Below are positions 19,845-28,424 of a stretch of DNA of 64,000 nt, piece after piece (position 1 is the first letter of the stretch; every line of letters begins with the position of its first letter). The position numbers and the translations under genes are program-made. Source of the stretch: Mariniphaga sp041684965 (GTDB taxonomy: Bacteria > Bacteroidota > Bacteroidia > Bacteroidales > Prolixibacteraceae). The stretch is taken from assembly GCA_041684965.1 (NCBI GenBank), contig JAWLGR010000006.1, positions 163,296 through 227,295 of the forward strand. The letters run 5' to 3'. The notes below the pieces were generated by a model. The model did not search any database, was not told where the DNA came from, and worked only from the letters and a program-made list of their open reading frames with translations.

Positions 19845-21200
19845 TTATTTATTTGGTTTGCCTTTATCATCAGAATTTCCCTTATCGTCCGATTTACCTT
19901 TATCATCTGATTTTCCCTTATCGTCCGATTTACCTTTATCATCCGAATTGCCTTTACCTTTGTCGCCTTTATTCTCTTGCTCAGAATTGGTATTCTCATC
20001 TCCTGCTCCTTCATCAACCTCTTCTTGATTATCATTCTCTTCATCAGCTTCTTCGTCCCTGTCGCTCTCATAATCATTTATTTCCTCTTCGTTGCCTTCC
20101 TCATTTTGTTGATTTTCATTGTTATCGTTGCCGGAATCAGTATTTTGCCCAGATTCTTCATCGTCATCCGAATCATCATTTCTCTCATCAGTATCTTTTC
20201 GATCCTCATTTTCACTGCCAGATCCTTCACCCTTATTTCCACCAGTACCACTTTGTCCTGATGATTCATCTTCATCGTTTTTATTATCATTTACATCGTC
20301 CTGTGAATCATCCTTTTTCTCATCAGAATCATCCTGATTATTACTTTCATTACCAGAGTCATTAACTGTGTTATTTTCATCAGTTTCTCCGGATGATTCA
20401 TCTTCATCGTTATTATCGTTGTTGTTCACATCTCCGACTTCCTTATTATCATCATTTTTCGGTTCCTGATTATTGCCTGCACCATTACTATTATCTTCTT
20501 CTTCATCATAATGATTGAGCGAAAACCCGTTAGAGATACCAAAACTACTGAATGATTCAAATCTATCAACAAACAAATTGAGGATCCTTGTACTTGCCAT
20601 ATCGGAAATTAACAGAACTCCGTTATTGTCTCTTTCAACTGAATTCATATCGAAATCCCTAAATAATTCCGCCAAATCAAAAACTACCAATAAATCTACA
20701 GTTTCTCCATTTCGTATTACTACACCGGGATTGTTTTCAATATTTAAGGTATAATTTTTCCCTGTTATTAATTCAAATGGAATAAATTTTGCGTTTTTTG
20801 CACTTTTAATACTCCCTTTGACAATGATTGATTTTCCACCTGGCAACGCATTATGGGTGGTAATTTCCATTTTCTTGTACAATCCTGGCTCGGCGAATAT
20901 CCACCTGATTCCAGGTGATATTGTGCCATTCACCAGGTCTGCTTTATAAGGCCCTTCATAGACAATCTTTTCAACTACAGCACTATCCAATTCTCCTTCC
21001 CGTTTGAAGTCAATTCCTCCTATACCAATGTAAGCTTCATCAATTTGAACAGTGTCAGAGGAACTTTTTAAACTGGAGGATGCTAAAAAAGTTATCTTTA
21101 TGCCATTGGGCTCTTCAAAATCATCATTTTTACAGGAATTTAGAAGAATGATGCCTGCCATTAAAATACCATACTTTATAATGTAGAATGCCTTGTTCAT
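19845..21200 (-). CDS. DUF4382 lipoprotein with long acidic repetitive tail
   Basis: A lipoprotein started at the Met at 21200 (lipobox ILLNSC); the frame is open to 21248. Residues about 20-215 form a DUF4382-type domain (NGIKITFLAS, EAYIGIGGIDF). From about residue 225 to the end the protein is low complexity, rich in Asp, Asn, Glu, Ser and Gly, closing with five or more tandem copies of a DDKGKS-like unit. The tail is strongly acidic with a Lys-rich end and may bind cations or extend from the surface. The repeat DNA is prone to length change. Confidence 0.75.
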   Translation of the reverse strand: MNKAFYIIKYGILMAGIILLNSCKNDDFEEPNGIKITFLASSSLKSSSDTVQIDEAYIGIGGIDFKREGELDSAVVEKIVYEGPYKADLVNGTISPGIRWIFAEPGLYKKMEITTHNALPGGKSIIVKGSIKSAKNAKFIPFELITGKNYTLNIENNPGVVIRNGETVDLLVVFDLAELFRDFDMNSVERDNNGVLLISDMASTRILNLFVDRFESFSSFGISNGFSLNHYDEEEDNSNGAGNNQEPKNDDNKEVGDVNNNDNNDEDESSGETDENNTVNDSGNESNNQDDSDEKKDDSQDDVNDNKNDEDESSGQSGTGGNKGEGSGSENEDRKDTDERNDDSDDDEESGQNTDSGNDNNENQQNEEGNEEEINDYESDRDEEADEENDNQEEVDEGAGDENTNSEQENKGDKGKGNSDDKGKSDDKGKSDDKGKSDDKGNSDDKGKPNK

Positions 21201-21327
21201 AAAAGTTGCATTGGGGTTATTAACCAAAATTAAAACATCCGAATTCAATTGATTGTTCTATATCTCAGTATATCCTTTTTCAAAACAAGTGCCAAATGAA
21301 GAAAATGAGTTTTGTTGCTCAGATTTT

Positions 21328-21555
21328 TCAGCTGCTTTTTTCCAACAATTCAATATCATCTACCAGAAATTCAAATACTCCCTTTTTTTCTTTTGGAAGC
21401 TCCACTTTCAGGACAAATTTGGCCGGATCATCGTTCTGATAACGTCCGGGTATCATTGGAATACCCATATATACCTGCGAATCATTTTTAAACTTCACGG
21501 AATACATTTCTCCATTTTGTACGTTCTGAACCAGCTTTTCAAAATTATTACTCAT
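21328..21555 (-). CDS. small hypothetical protein
   Basis: A 75-residue soluble protein with strands and charged ends (VKFKNDSQVYMGIPM, VELPKEKKGVFEFLVDDIELLEK). It has an ATG start and a composition typical of small beta-rich proteins. No family recognised. It lies alone between the DUF4382 gene and the glycosyltransferase, all on the - strand. Confidence 0.5.
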   Translation of the reverse strand: MSNNFEKLVQNVQNGEMYSVKFKNDSQVYMGIPMIPGRYQNDDPAKFVLKVELPKEKKGVFEFLVDDIELLEKSS

Positions 21556-21818
21556 AACATAACCTGTTGTAATTTATTTCACAATACAATTTCAAAAAAT
21601 ATGCCTTATAAAATTTGAAGCGTATGAGAACCGGAGGGAACAATTCAGGATGCAAGGGTCACAAAAAAATTTTGTATTCTGTGGAATTTCTACCCATTAA
21701 ATGAACCTGTTCTACAACATCAGGGTATTAGATGATTATGCTGATTATTCACTGCTGAATAACGCCTGTTCTTGAAGATAAAGAATAAGCCCAGTGATTT
21801 TAATCCGGGATTATTAAA

Positions 21819-22772
21819 TCAAAACGTCTTTTCATCAATCTGATATTTATTTCTGTCACTGGCACTGCGTGATATCAATTCACCAAGAAACCCCGCCAGA
21901 AAAAATTGAGCACCAATTATCATTGATGTCAATGCAACATAAAAGTAAGGGCTGTTGGTAATCAGATTCCCAACAATTCCATGTTTTAACTGAATAACTT
22001 TTTCAATTCCCAGGTAAATAGCAGCAGCCAAACCAACAACAACCATAAGGATACCCAATACACCAAAAAAGTGCATCGGGCGTTTGACGAACCTGGATAT
22101 AAACATTACTGAAAGCAGGTCAAGCGGGCCGCGAATAAATCTTTCCATTCCAAATTTTGTTACACCGTATTTGCGCTCACTGTGTACAACTACTTTTTCT
22201 CCAATTTTTTTATACCCTGCCCATTTTGCCAGAACTGGAATATAACGATGCATATCGCCATATACCTCAATACTTTTTACCACATCTTTCCGATAAGCTT
22301 TCAACCCGCAATTCATATCATGGATTTTTATTCCTGTAATACGACGTGCTGTCCAGTTGTAAAACTTGCTCGGAAGATTTTTTGTCAAAACAGGGTCATG
22401 CCGCTTTTTCTTCCAACCCGATACCAAATCGTATCCTTCTTCCTTTATCATTCTATAAAGTTCAGGAATTTCATCGGGGTTATCCTGAAGGTCAGCATCC
22501 ATAGTAATTACCACATCTCCCTGAACAACATCAAAACCCGAATACAAAGCAGCTGACTTGCCATAGTTGCGTCTGAATTTGATTCCTTTGATACTTGTAT
22601 TATGCTTTTGCAATTCAAGGATCACCTGCCACGAATTATCCTTACTGCCGTCATCAATCATGATTATCTCATAGGAAAAATTATTTTCTTCCATTACTTT
22701 CTGTATCCATGCAACCAGTTCGGGCAAAGATTCTTCCTCATTATATAATGGGATTACTATGGATATATCCAT
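21819..22772 (-). CDS. family 2 glycosyltransferase (DPM1/GtrB-like)
   Basis: A 317-residue membrane glycosyltransferase. The N-terminal GT-A domain begins DISIVIPLYNEEESLPEL, with the nucleotide site IIMIDDGSKDNS and the DxD-type motif ITMDADLQDNPDEI. Two hydrophobic helices lie near residues 230-255 and 275-300. The family transfers sugars from nucleotide donors to polyprenyl phosphate at the inner membrane. It overlaps nothing and is followed upstream by a DUF4199 gene 18 bases away in the same direction, so they are probably co-transcribed. Confidence 0.88.
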   Translation of the reverse strand: MDISIVIPLYNEEESLPELVAWIQKVMEENNFSYEIIMIDDGSKDNSWQVILELQKHNTSIKGIKFRRNYGKSAALYSGFDVVQGDVVITMDADLQDNPDEIPELYRMIKEEGYDLVSGWKKKRHDPVLTKNLPSKFYNWTARRITGIKIHDMNCGLKAYRKDVVKSIEVYGDMHRYIPVLAKWAGYKKIGEKVVVHSERKYGVTKFGMERFIRGPLDLLSVMFISRFVKRPMHFFGVLGILMVVVGLAAAIYLGIEKVIQLKHGIVGNLITNSPYFYVALTSMIIGAQFFLAGFLGELISRSASDRNKYQIDEKTF

Positions 22773-22790
22773 AAAAAATAGTGTAAAAAA

Positions 22791-23348
22791 TTACGCTTCT
22801 GTTCTTAATTCTTTATTCTTTTTAACAATAGCAGCAGTTATTAATGAAAGGACAACCCCTGAAATTAAACCCGACAAGAAACCTTGTCTTAAAGTTTCCC
22901 AAAGTGTGGGAACATCCTCCAGGTTTCTAAGGGCTTCATCAATCTGAGCCTCCGGGATCCCTGCATTTTCCATAAAATTCAATGTTTTCTGCTGCATTAT
23001 TGCCATTAAGTTCTTTGTATATTCAGGATCTATAACAGTATGAAATATGAAATTATAAACTGTAATAAGTAGTGTAGCAAATAAAACCACGAGCAATCCA
23101 AACTGGAAAGCCTCACTGAAAGTAATAAAGCCCCCTAATTCTTTATCTCTGTATGATTTGGAAAAAATGAGTAAAAGAATAAAATTGATAATCAGTGTTA
23201 ACAAGCCCAACAATCCGGAAGCAACCAGTCCAAGGGACTCTACGAACCTCCCTGCCCAGATAAAAAGTGAAATTAATATAGAAACCAATCCAAGTACAAC
23301 ACCATATTTAAAGGATGATTTCCAGATTGATACAGGTTGACTTTCCAT
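22791..23348 (-). CDS. DUF4199 membrane protein
   Basis: A 185-residue integral membrane protein with four predicted helices (near 14-32, 40-60, 75-100 and 150-172) and a loop containing QKTLNFMENAGIPEAQIDEAL. The layout matches the DUF4199 family widespread in Bacteroidota next to GtrB-like glycosyltransferases, as here. Function unknown; context suggests a part in lipid-linked sugar transfer. Confidence 0.8.
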   Translation of the reverse strand: MESQPVSIWKSSFKYGVVLGLVSILISLFIWAGRFVESLGLVASGLLGLLTLIINFILLLIFSKSYRDKELGGFITFSEAFQFGLLVVLFATLLITVYNFIFHTVIDPEYTKNLMAIMQQKTLNFMENAGIPEAQIDEALRNLEDVPTLWETLRQGFLSGLISGVVLSLITAAIVKKNKELRTEA

Positions 23349-23408
23349 AAATCACAAGTTCACTTAAAGATTAAACTCCTGCAAATATATGCTTATTTGA
23401 TTTGAAAC

Positions 23409-23439
23409 TTGCCGGGATATCAAAATTTATCTATTTTTG
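23409..23439 (+). promoter_or_regulatory. Bacteroidota-type promoter of the SRP RNA
   Basis: TTG at 23409-23411, 20 bases, then TATTTTTG at 23432-23439, matching the -33/-7 consensus of Bacteroidota primary sigma factors. The RNA begins within about 5 bases downstream. Confidence 0.75.
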
Positions 23440-23443
23440 CACC

Positions 23444-23551
23444 GGGTAAGTCCTGTGCGACCAGCTCCTGCTGAATTCCCCCAGGGTCGGAAGGCAGCAA
23501 GGGTAGGCGGTTGTAGCGGTGCGACACAGGGGGCTTACCCACTTTTTTTTT
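23444..23551 (+). ncRNA. ffs: signal recognition particle RNA (4.5S type)
   Basis: The small bacterial SRP RNA that binds Ffh for co-translational targeting. The outer helix pairs GGGTAAG (23444) with CTTACCC (ending 23540), and TCCTGTG with CACAGG. The conserved domain IV core is visible as CCAGGGTCGGAAGGCAGCAA. A T-run at 23543-23551 terminates it. It lies just upstream of two tRNA genes with its own promoter. Confidence 0.92.
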
Positions 23552-23586
23552 ATAAGCGAAGAGGCATTGAAAAGAGTGAAAAAAGT

Positions 23587-23618
23587 TTTGCAGATTATAA
23601 AATTAATTCTTTACTTTG
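23587..23618 (+). promoter_or_regulatory. probable promoter of the tRNA-Thr/tRNA-Tyr unit
   Basis: TTTG at 23587-23590, 20 bases, then TTACTTTG at 23611-23618 (one mismatch to TAnnTTTG), about 50 bases before the first tRNA. Confidence 0.5.
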
Positions 23619-23666
23619 CGCCGCTGTTTTAGAAAAACAACGTTCTTAAAATTTTGGGAAATTAAG

Positions 23667-23743
23667 GCCGGATTAGCTCAGTTGGCCAGAGCACGTGATT
23701 TGTAATCTCGGGGTCGTCAGTTCGAATCTGACATCCGGCTCCA
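23667..23743 (+). tRNA. tRNA-Thr (anticodon TGT)
   Basis: Acceptor arm GCCGGAT pairs with ATCCGGC, followed by discriminator T and encoded CCA. The anticodon loop TTTGTAA gives TGT. The T arm contains GTTCGAATC. It is the first of a two-tRNA unit. Confidence 0.95.
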
Positions 23744-23751
23744 ATATATCC

Positions 23752-23836
23752 GGGGAGATACCGAAGCGGTCAAACGGGGCAGACTGTAAATCTGTTGGCA
23801 GCGCCTTCGGAGGTTCGAATCCTCCTCTCCCCACCA
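23752..23836 (+). tRNA. tRNA-Tyr (anticodon GTA), probable integration target
   Basis: Acceptor GGGGAGA pairs with TCTCCCC. The anticodon loop in GACTGTAAATCTG gives GTA, and a long variable arm (GCGCCTTCGG region) is present, followed by CCA. The integrase gene of the mobile element begins 205 bases after its 3' end, so its 3' part is the likely attachment site. Confidence 0.95.
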
Positions 23837-23839
23837 AGA

Positions 23840-23872
23840 CTTGTAACGGGCTGAATATAAGCTCGTTACAAG
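23840..23872. repeat. inverted repeat next to the tRNA-Tyr 3' end
   Basis: CTTGTAACG (23840-23848) and CGTTACAAG (23864-23872) form a 9-bp palindrome immediately after the tRNA. Downstream lie three direct repeats of the type GG(A/G)ACAGTA between 23878 and 23920. The position suits core and arm sites for the integrase. It could instead be a simple terminator for the tRNA unit, although no T-run follows. Confidence 0.5.
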
Positions 23873-24041
23873 AAACTGGAACAGTAAAAAAATGGAAATG
23901 GGACAGTATGGGACAGTAAATAAAAACAGGGGCAAATTAAATTGCACCGACGTTCAAAAACTGGAAAAGCTGTCATCTTAATCAAAAAGTAACACGCTGG
24001 TATTGGTAATTAGAATAAAAACTAATTATTAAATATCAGAT

Positions 24042-25253
24042 ATGAGGAACAAAAGTGAAAGTATTATCAGGTTGCCTGAAATTTATGATGCCGGTGGGGA
24101 CCTGAAAAAAAGATGGTTTGTTGTTTATTATGCTCGTAATCCTAAAACAAAGGAAATGGAGCGTTTTAAAATCGGCAAAGGAATCAACGCCCAAACAACC
24201 AAAAAAGGCCGGATGGCCGTCGCGGAAAAAATCAAAAATGAATGGACTGAAAAATTAAGGGCTGGTTGGAGTCCTTTTGTAAATACGAGTATCATCTATG
24301 ATGATAACCTCGAATACCAAACCTACATTAAAAATTACAGAACCCTTAAATCAAAAAATGGCACGTTTCGCTTTTTTGCGTCAAAGTATCTTGACAGTAT
24401 TGAAAGTGAGGTTGCGGATACAACAATTTCTACCTACCGTTCAAAGATGCGTTTATTTGATGCCTGGTTGGAAGGCCACAAATTAAATGATGCAGATGTG
24501 TCTGCAATCACACACACAGTAATGGTAGAATTTTTCACATTTATTATTGATGTACGGGAATTATCTAAGGTATCTGTAGATAATTACCGGATTTTATTGT
24601 CTGCGGTTTTTGATTTCGTTCGAAAAGACAGAAAGCAATTTCCTAATCCATGCATAGAATTACCGGGGACAAAAAGAATTAATGATTCTGCTGCAGAGCC
24701 AATTTATGAGGAAGATATTCCTGTATTTAAGGAAATGATTTTAAAGAATGACCCACAATTATGGCTTGCAATCTGTTTTGAGTATTACTGTTTTATGAGG
24801 CCGCGAAAAGAAATTAGATTCTTAAGAATTGGGGATATTGATTTTGGCCGCGGCATGATAAAGGTTCGTGAGGAGAATGCAAAAACAACTGGACGTTTCG
24901 TGAATATACCAAAACAATTTATGAAGTTAATGAGGGAAACCTACCAGTTACACACCTACCCCAGGACCTTTTATGTGATAGGAAAAAAAGGTGAGCCGGG
25001 GCCGGAATGTGTTTCTATCAACAATTTGAGTGAACGGTTTGTAAAGTACCGGAGAAAATTAAAAATGCCTGAAACGTATAAGATGTATAGTTGGAAACAC
25101 ACCGGCAATATCCGGGCGGATGATGCTGGAATTCCACGCCAGGAAATACAGCATCAGGATGGTCATACGACCATAGCGACGACTGAGCGTTATATGCGTA
25201 AGCGTAAGGCGGTAGCTGCCCCGAATATTGTAAATAATTTTCCAGAGATATAA
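24042..25253 (+). CDS. int: tyrosine recombinase / phage integrase
   Basis: A 403-residue site-specific recombinase. The N-terminal part (1-110) is an arm-type DNA-binding region. A SAM-like core-binding domain spans about 110-205 (YLDSIESEVADTTISTYRSK). The catalytic domain follows, with Arg in CFMRPRKEIRFLRIGDID, a Lys, YSWKHTGNIR, the His in QHQDGHTTI and the nucleophilic Tyr in TTERYMRKR. It is the only leftmost + strand gene of the element apart from its neighbour and would integrate the circle at tRNA-Tyr. Confidence 0.92.
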   Translation: MRNKSESIIRLPEIYDAGGDLKKRWFVVYYARNPKTKEMERFKIGKGINAQTTKKGRMAVAEKIKNEWTEKLRAGWSPFVNTSIIYDDNLEYQTYIKNYRTLKSKNGTFRFFASKYLDSIESEVADTTISTYRSKMRLFDAWLEGHKLNDADVSAITHTVMVEFFTFIIDVRELSKVSVDNYRILLSAVFDFVRKDRKQFPNPCIELPGTKRINDSAAEPIYEEDIPVFKEMILKNDPQLWLAICFEYYCFMRPRKEIRFLRIGDIDFGRGMIKVREENAKTTGRFVNIPKQFMKLMRETYQLHTYPRTFYVIGKKGEPGPECVSINNLSERFVKYRRKLKMPETYKMYSWKHTGNIRADDAGIPRQEIQHQDGHTTIATTERYMRKRKAVAAPNIVNNFPEI

Positions 25254-25258
25254 AAAAA

Positions 25259-26185
25259 ATGGAAGTAAAGATGCAAAGGGATAATGGGTTGTCGGATTTT
25301 GCTGAAACTTTAGTTACAGCCTTGAAAAAAATGGGATATCGCAATATCCCGAAGTTTGAGAATTTACGAGAGTTAAAACAACGTTATAAAAATTTTTCAT
25401 CAATGGAAATGGCAAAGAAATATGCAGAAGAGCATGAATTGGAAAAGTCAACGGTATTGTTTAAGATGCTTAAACAAATAGAAAACCAGGAACCGTTTAA
25501 TATTGCAGAAACGGCAAAGGCGCTTGGTATCAGGGACCGGTTGTTGTCGTATGCAATTAATAATTTCAGCGAACTGGAAGCAGTAGGCACAGCAAGGTCA
25601 AAAAAGTTTTATTACACCAGCAAGGACCCGTTGTCTATGAAAACTGCAGAGCATTTATTGAGTTTGATTAACAATATGAAGTCCGCGAAATTAAGGCAGG
25701 CAGATAAAGATAATCTGGATGCCTATATTATAGCAGGAAAATCGTATGTGGATTTTAGGAATCAGAATTCATTGAAAAAGGACAGGGTTTATGTAGCAGA
25801 GAATTATTTTAATGCAAAGAAAAGCCAGTTAAAACTGCAGGATAAAAAAAAGAAGGTCGTTACCGAAGCCAAATTTAACGTACCAAAAAAGCATGAAGCT
25901 GAACATAATGGAAATGGTCAGCATATGGACATTGTGAAGGAAGTAAAGCCTGTGCAGGAAGTGGAACAGGTAAGGCAAACGGAACAGGTAAAGGAAGCTG
26001 AACCAACGACTGCAGTAGTGGAAAATAAAAAAGAGCAGCTGCAGGGGGAACAGCTCCTGAATGATGTACTTAAAAAGCAAATGGTATTCTTTGAACAGAA
26101 AATAAAGTACCTTGAAACAAAGGTGAAAGGTCAGGAAGAGTTTATAGCTTACCTGATAGAACAATTAAAAATTGAAAATCAGTAA
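25259..26185 (+). CDS. element protein with HTH-like region and C-terminal coiled coil
   Basis: A 308-residue protein starting 5 bases after the integrase stop; a second Met is at 25271. Residues about 80-125 (NIAETAKALGIRDRLLSYAI, then FYYTSKDPLS) resemble a DNA-binding helix-turn-helix of phage antirepressor type. Residues 215-255 are a Glu/Val/Gln-rich repeat (EVEQVRQTEQVKEAE), and the last 50 residues are a coiled coil. It is co-transcribed with the integrase and may regulate integration or lysogeny; that role is inference. Confidence 0.65.
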   Translation: MEVKMQRDNGLSDFAETLVTALKKMGYRNIPKFENLRELKQRYKNFSSMEMAKKYAEEHELEKSTVLFKMLKQIENQEPFNIAETAKALGIRDRLLSYAINNFSELEAVGTARSKKFYYTSKDPLSMKTAEHLLSLINNMKSAKLRQADKDNLDAYIIAGKSYVDFRNQNSLKKDRVYVAENYFNAKKSQLKLQDKKKKVVTEAKFNVPKKHEAEHNGNGQHMDIVKEVKPVQEVEQVRQTEQVKEAEPTTAVVENKKEQLQGEQLLNDVLKKQMVFFEQKIKYLETKVKGQEEFIAYLIEQLKIENQ

Positions 26186-26199
26186 GCGAAAAAATAAAG

Positions 26200-26227
26200 A
26201 AAGTGGTTTATACAGCCACTTTTTTTA
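26200..26227. terminator. bidirectional terminator between converging genes
   Basis: AAAGTGG / CCACTTT stem with a 9-base loop, an A-rich flank on the left and TTTTTTT on the right. It separates the + strand integrase unit from the end of the - strand virion unit. Confidence 0.8.
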
Positions 26228-26229
26228 TT

Positions 26230-26424
26230 TTATAAACGTTCCAGGCAATCCAATATGGAAGTTTTTAGTTTATAGTCCATTTCTTCCGCCGAAGCAACGG
26301 CATCCTCAAAGACAAATCCGTCTTTAGTTTTCCACACCTTTTCTTTGATTAATTCATTTGGAATAAGCATACCTCGACAAACGGATCCGTCTTTGAGGTT
26401 AAGGTTATAAAATATGTTCATCAT
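26230..26424 (-). CDS. small element protein, last gene of virion unit
   Basis: A 64-residue charged protein (KDGSVCRGMLIPNELIKEKV) with no recognised family. Its start abuts the stop of the upstream gene, so it is translated as the final gene of the long - strand unit. A bidirectional terminator follows its stop directly. Confidence 0.6.
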   Translation of the reverse strand: MMNIFYNLNLKDGSVCRGMLIPNELIKEKVWKTKDGFVFEDAVASAEEMDYKLKTSILDCLERL

Positions 26425-27080
26425 TATTTAGCTAAAAGAAGTCCTGTGGTAAATCCGGTGACAGCCCAGAACCAAGGTTTCTGAAAAAATCTTTTTTTAT
26501 GGGTAACGGTTATCGAATTGGCAGAAATAATTTCAGCATTTGGGTCGGTTAGCATAACCGACACAACGGTTTTGTTTTTATGAGTAGTCTGAAAAAAATC
26601 AAAACCCACATTATACCTGTAGATGAAATTAAGTTTCTGATTTTGAATGGAAGCATTGAAAATAGAAAGATAACCGTTTGAGGTACTTGCCAGGGATTGG
26701 AAGCGGACGGTATCTGTTTTAACAACAGTAAAGGTATCCCTGACCGAGGTTGTTATGGAGCCGGTAGCTTCAAGACGGGCTTTCAGAAGGGAGTTAATTT
26801 TACGGTATTCAATTTCCCGTTCTTTCAACGATTTAATATCGTAACCCGCCAGTTCCAGGGCGTCTTTAAGTTGTTTTTTCTGAATGTCAGCGGAAGCGAC
26901 CTGAAAGGTCAGCTGACCGACTTTGTTTCTGACAGTTTTAACGGAGTCCCGGAGCGTGGAAATTTCAACTGCCTGCAGGTTCGAAAGATTCCTTTCATTG
27001 TTCAGTTTATGGGACAATGAAAAGTAAGAATACAACAGAAGCAGGACCAATCCTGCGATTAAAAAATTAATTTTCTTCAT
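26424..27080 (-). CDS. membrane-anchored coiled-coil protein, spanin-like or lysis-associated
   Basis: About 218 residues when started at the Met at 27080, chosen because it gives an N-terminal membrane anchor (INFLIAGLVLLLLYSYF). A coiled coil (residues 35-110) follows, then a beta-rich region, and near the C-terminus a second hydrophobic segment (FFQKPWFWAVTGFTTGLLL). It overlaps the preceding small membrane gene by 14 bases. The position after amidase and small membrane proteins fits a lysis accessory protein; the spanin idea is inference. Confidence 0.6.
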   Translation of the reverse strand: MKKINFLIAGLVLLLLYSYFSLSHKLNNERNLSNLQAVEISTLRDSVKTVRNKVGQLTFQVASADIQKKQLKDALELAGYDIKSLKEREIEYRKINSLLKARLEATGSITTSVRDTFTVVKTDTVRFQSLASTSNGYLSIFNASIQNQKLNFIYRYNVGFDFFQTTHKNKTVVSVMLTDPNAEIISANSITVTHKKRFFQKPWFWAVTGFTTGLLLAK

Positions 27081-27285
27081 GTTCCGGTTTTTTGTATTTA
27101 TCGATGTATTTAGCTTTTGTAAATCCTTCCGAAGCCTGGTAGCCACCAATAATAAACGTGATGCCACCAAGAGCGTAGCCGGCCAGCTCTTCCATATTTT
27201 TAAATATGGCAACGAACACAGTGAGGGCAAAAACAATGGCCCCGAACCATGTAATTTTTATTCTTGTTTGCTGGATTCTGCTCAT
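27067..27285 (-). CDS. small two-helix membrane protein, putative holin
   Basis: 72 residues from the Met at 27285, whose ATG overlaps the TGA stop of the amidase gene (ATGA coupling). Two hydrophobic helices (ITWFGAIVFALTVFVAIF and YALGGITFIIGGYQA) are followed by a charged Lys/Glu tail. Size, topology and position beside an amidase match holins. No sequence family is recognised. Confidence 0.6.
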   Translation of the reverse strand: MSRIQQTRIKITWFGAIVFALTVFVAIFKNMEELAGYALGGITFIIGGYQASEGFTKAKYIDKYKKPEHEEN

Positions 27286-27734
27286 AAGAATTCGGCTTTT
27301 ACATCGAAACAGGGGCATTGTTTCAGCCATTCATTCGGGGTTATTACACCGTCATTATTTGCATCAGGGGAAAGGTCGCGGTGACCTACCCAGCTGGTGA
27401 CATTGTAAATGCGTTCAATAAACAGGCGGCATGTAATCAGGGCCTGTTTTTGGTCATCAGTACGGGTATCTTTAGGGTTCCCCAGTGCATCCAGACCTCC
27501 CTCATAGCAGATAGCCAGGAAATTTTTATTAAAACCTCTTGCATGAGCGAGCGTAGTTCCGAAAGGTCTACCCAGGCGAATGGAACCATCCCTTTCAATG
27601 TAGATATTGTAACCGATATCGGAATATTTCCGGGAGGGGTGGTTCATGTGAAAATCTTTGCATTGCTGGAAAGAAAATCTTTGATTTTCTCGGGTTGCGC
27701 TGCAATGAATGCAGACATTAATTTCTTGTTTCAT
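27282..27734 (-). CDS. N-acetylmuramoyl-L-alanine amidase (endolysin type)
   Basis: 150 residues from the Met at 27734. Amidase_2 fold with zinc ligands His in VCIHCSAT, His in WVGHRDLSPDAN and Cys in QCPCFDV. It cleaves the peptide-glycan amide bond. There is no signal peptide, so release needs a holin; small membrane genes lie on both sides. The N-terminal extension that remains open to 27794 overlaps the upstream holin-like gene and is not needed for the fold. Confidence 0.85.
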   Translation of the reverse strand: MKQEINVCIHCSATRENQRFSFQQCKDFHMNHPSRKYSDIGYNIYIERDGSIRLGRPFGTTLAHARGFNKNFLAICYEGGLDALGNPKDTRTDDQKQALITCRLFIERIYNVTSWVGHRDLSPDANNDGVITPNEWLKQCPCFDVKAEFL

Positions 27735-27918
27735 CTGTAAAGTTTTTATCAGAGAAAAATTTGGTCCATATGACCGAGCATAATTTACGGGCAAGGAAAG
27801 CGGCTACCCCGCCAATAAAGGCGATCAAAAATGAGAGCAGGAAATTTTGCCAAACCTCCCATGATATTAAGCTGGTAAGCATACCAAATATTGGAGTTAA
27901 AAATTTTTCATCGTTCAT
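27718..27918 (-). CDS. small membrane protein, putative holin
   Basis: A 66-residue protein with a central hydrophobic region (FLLSFLIAFIGGVAAFLA) preceded by a weaker one (IFGMLTSLISWEVW) and a basic tail. It overlaps the amidase start by 17 bases, a common holin-lysin arrangement. Family not recognised. Confidence 0.6.
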   Translation of the reverse strand: MNDEKFLTPIFGMLTSLISWEVWQNFLLSFLIAFIGGVAAFLARKLCSVIWTKFFSDKNFTDETRN

Positions 27919-27977
27919 GTCTGGTATTTTAGTCGAATATAGTTACCGGGGGAGAAAATGGAAAGGACAAAAAAAAT

Positions 27978-28056
27978 GCATCAGGGATTGAAACGGCATC
28001 CTTTTATGAAGAGAAAGCGGAATAAAAGATACAGTGGATAGCCCGCCCGGATGCCC
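27978..28056 (+). ncRNA. Flavo-1-like structured RNA repeat, copy 1
   Basis: Core GCATCAGGGAT ... CGGCATCCTTTTAT ... ATAAAAGATACAGTGG ... GCCCGCCCGGATGCC. GGCATCC can pair with GGATGCC, and CTTTTAT with ATAAAAG. Copies 2 and 3 (40304, 49222) share the arms but differ in loop length, as expected for a structured RNA. Assignment to the Bacteroidota Flavo-1 family is from memory of that motif. The strand is chosen by that resemblance; neighbouring genes are on the - strand. Confidence 0.55.
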
Positions 28057-28065
28057 AAAAAAGAA

Positions 28066-28094
28066 CAAAAAAAAGGGACAGCCAACGCTACCCC
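28066..28094 (-). terminator. hairpin with T-run, - strand
   Basis: Read on the - strand, GGGG and AGC arms face GGCT and CCC and are followed by a run of T. A close relative stands next to Flavo-1 copy 3 (49327-49355). Confidence 0.5.
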
Positions 28095-28240
28095 TTCGCC
28101 AAACTTAAACCTAAACTAAACCAAAACTTACATTCCCCGGAAAGGGGTAAATGAATTGTAAAGTTAAAAAATTAGCAGGTAAAGACTTTATAAACGGTTT
28201 AAATAACCAATAAGAAAATCAGGATAGATAAGCACATTAT

Positions 28241-28424
28241 TTATTCAATCCAGGTTGTTTTGTATTTAATATAGGCCTTTAACATATAAAATGTTGAAGT
28301 TATAGTGATGGCAGGAATTACAAGCAAAGAATATTCTTTTAAAACAATACTGCCGGAAATGATGTAAGCATGGAACTGTAAATTGCCACAAGTGTAGAAA
28401 TTCCATGAATCTTGTCCTTAAGGT
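28241..28424 (-). pseudogene. probable frameshifted remainder of a membrane protein gene
   Basis: Directly after the stop of the 28425-28730 gene, the other - strand frames encode protein-like hydrophobic segments: KDKIHGISTLVAIYSSML in one frame, then SLLVIPAITITSTFYMLKAY in another, ending in a stop at 28241. Two frameshifts would join them into a C-terminal extension with two more helices. It could instead be the remains of a separate small holin-like gene. Confidence 0.35.

Noticed and set aside
19853..20365. + strand frame opposite the acidic tail of the DUF4382 gene
   Set aside because: His/Tyr/Leu repeats are the complement of the GAT/GAA-rich repeats; no start signals or plausible protein.
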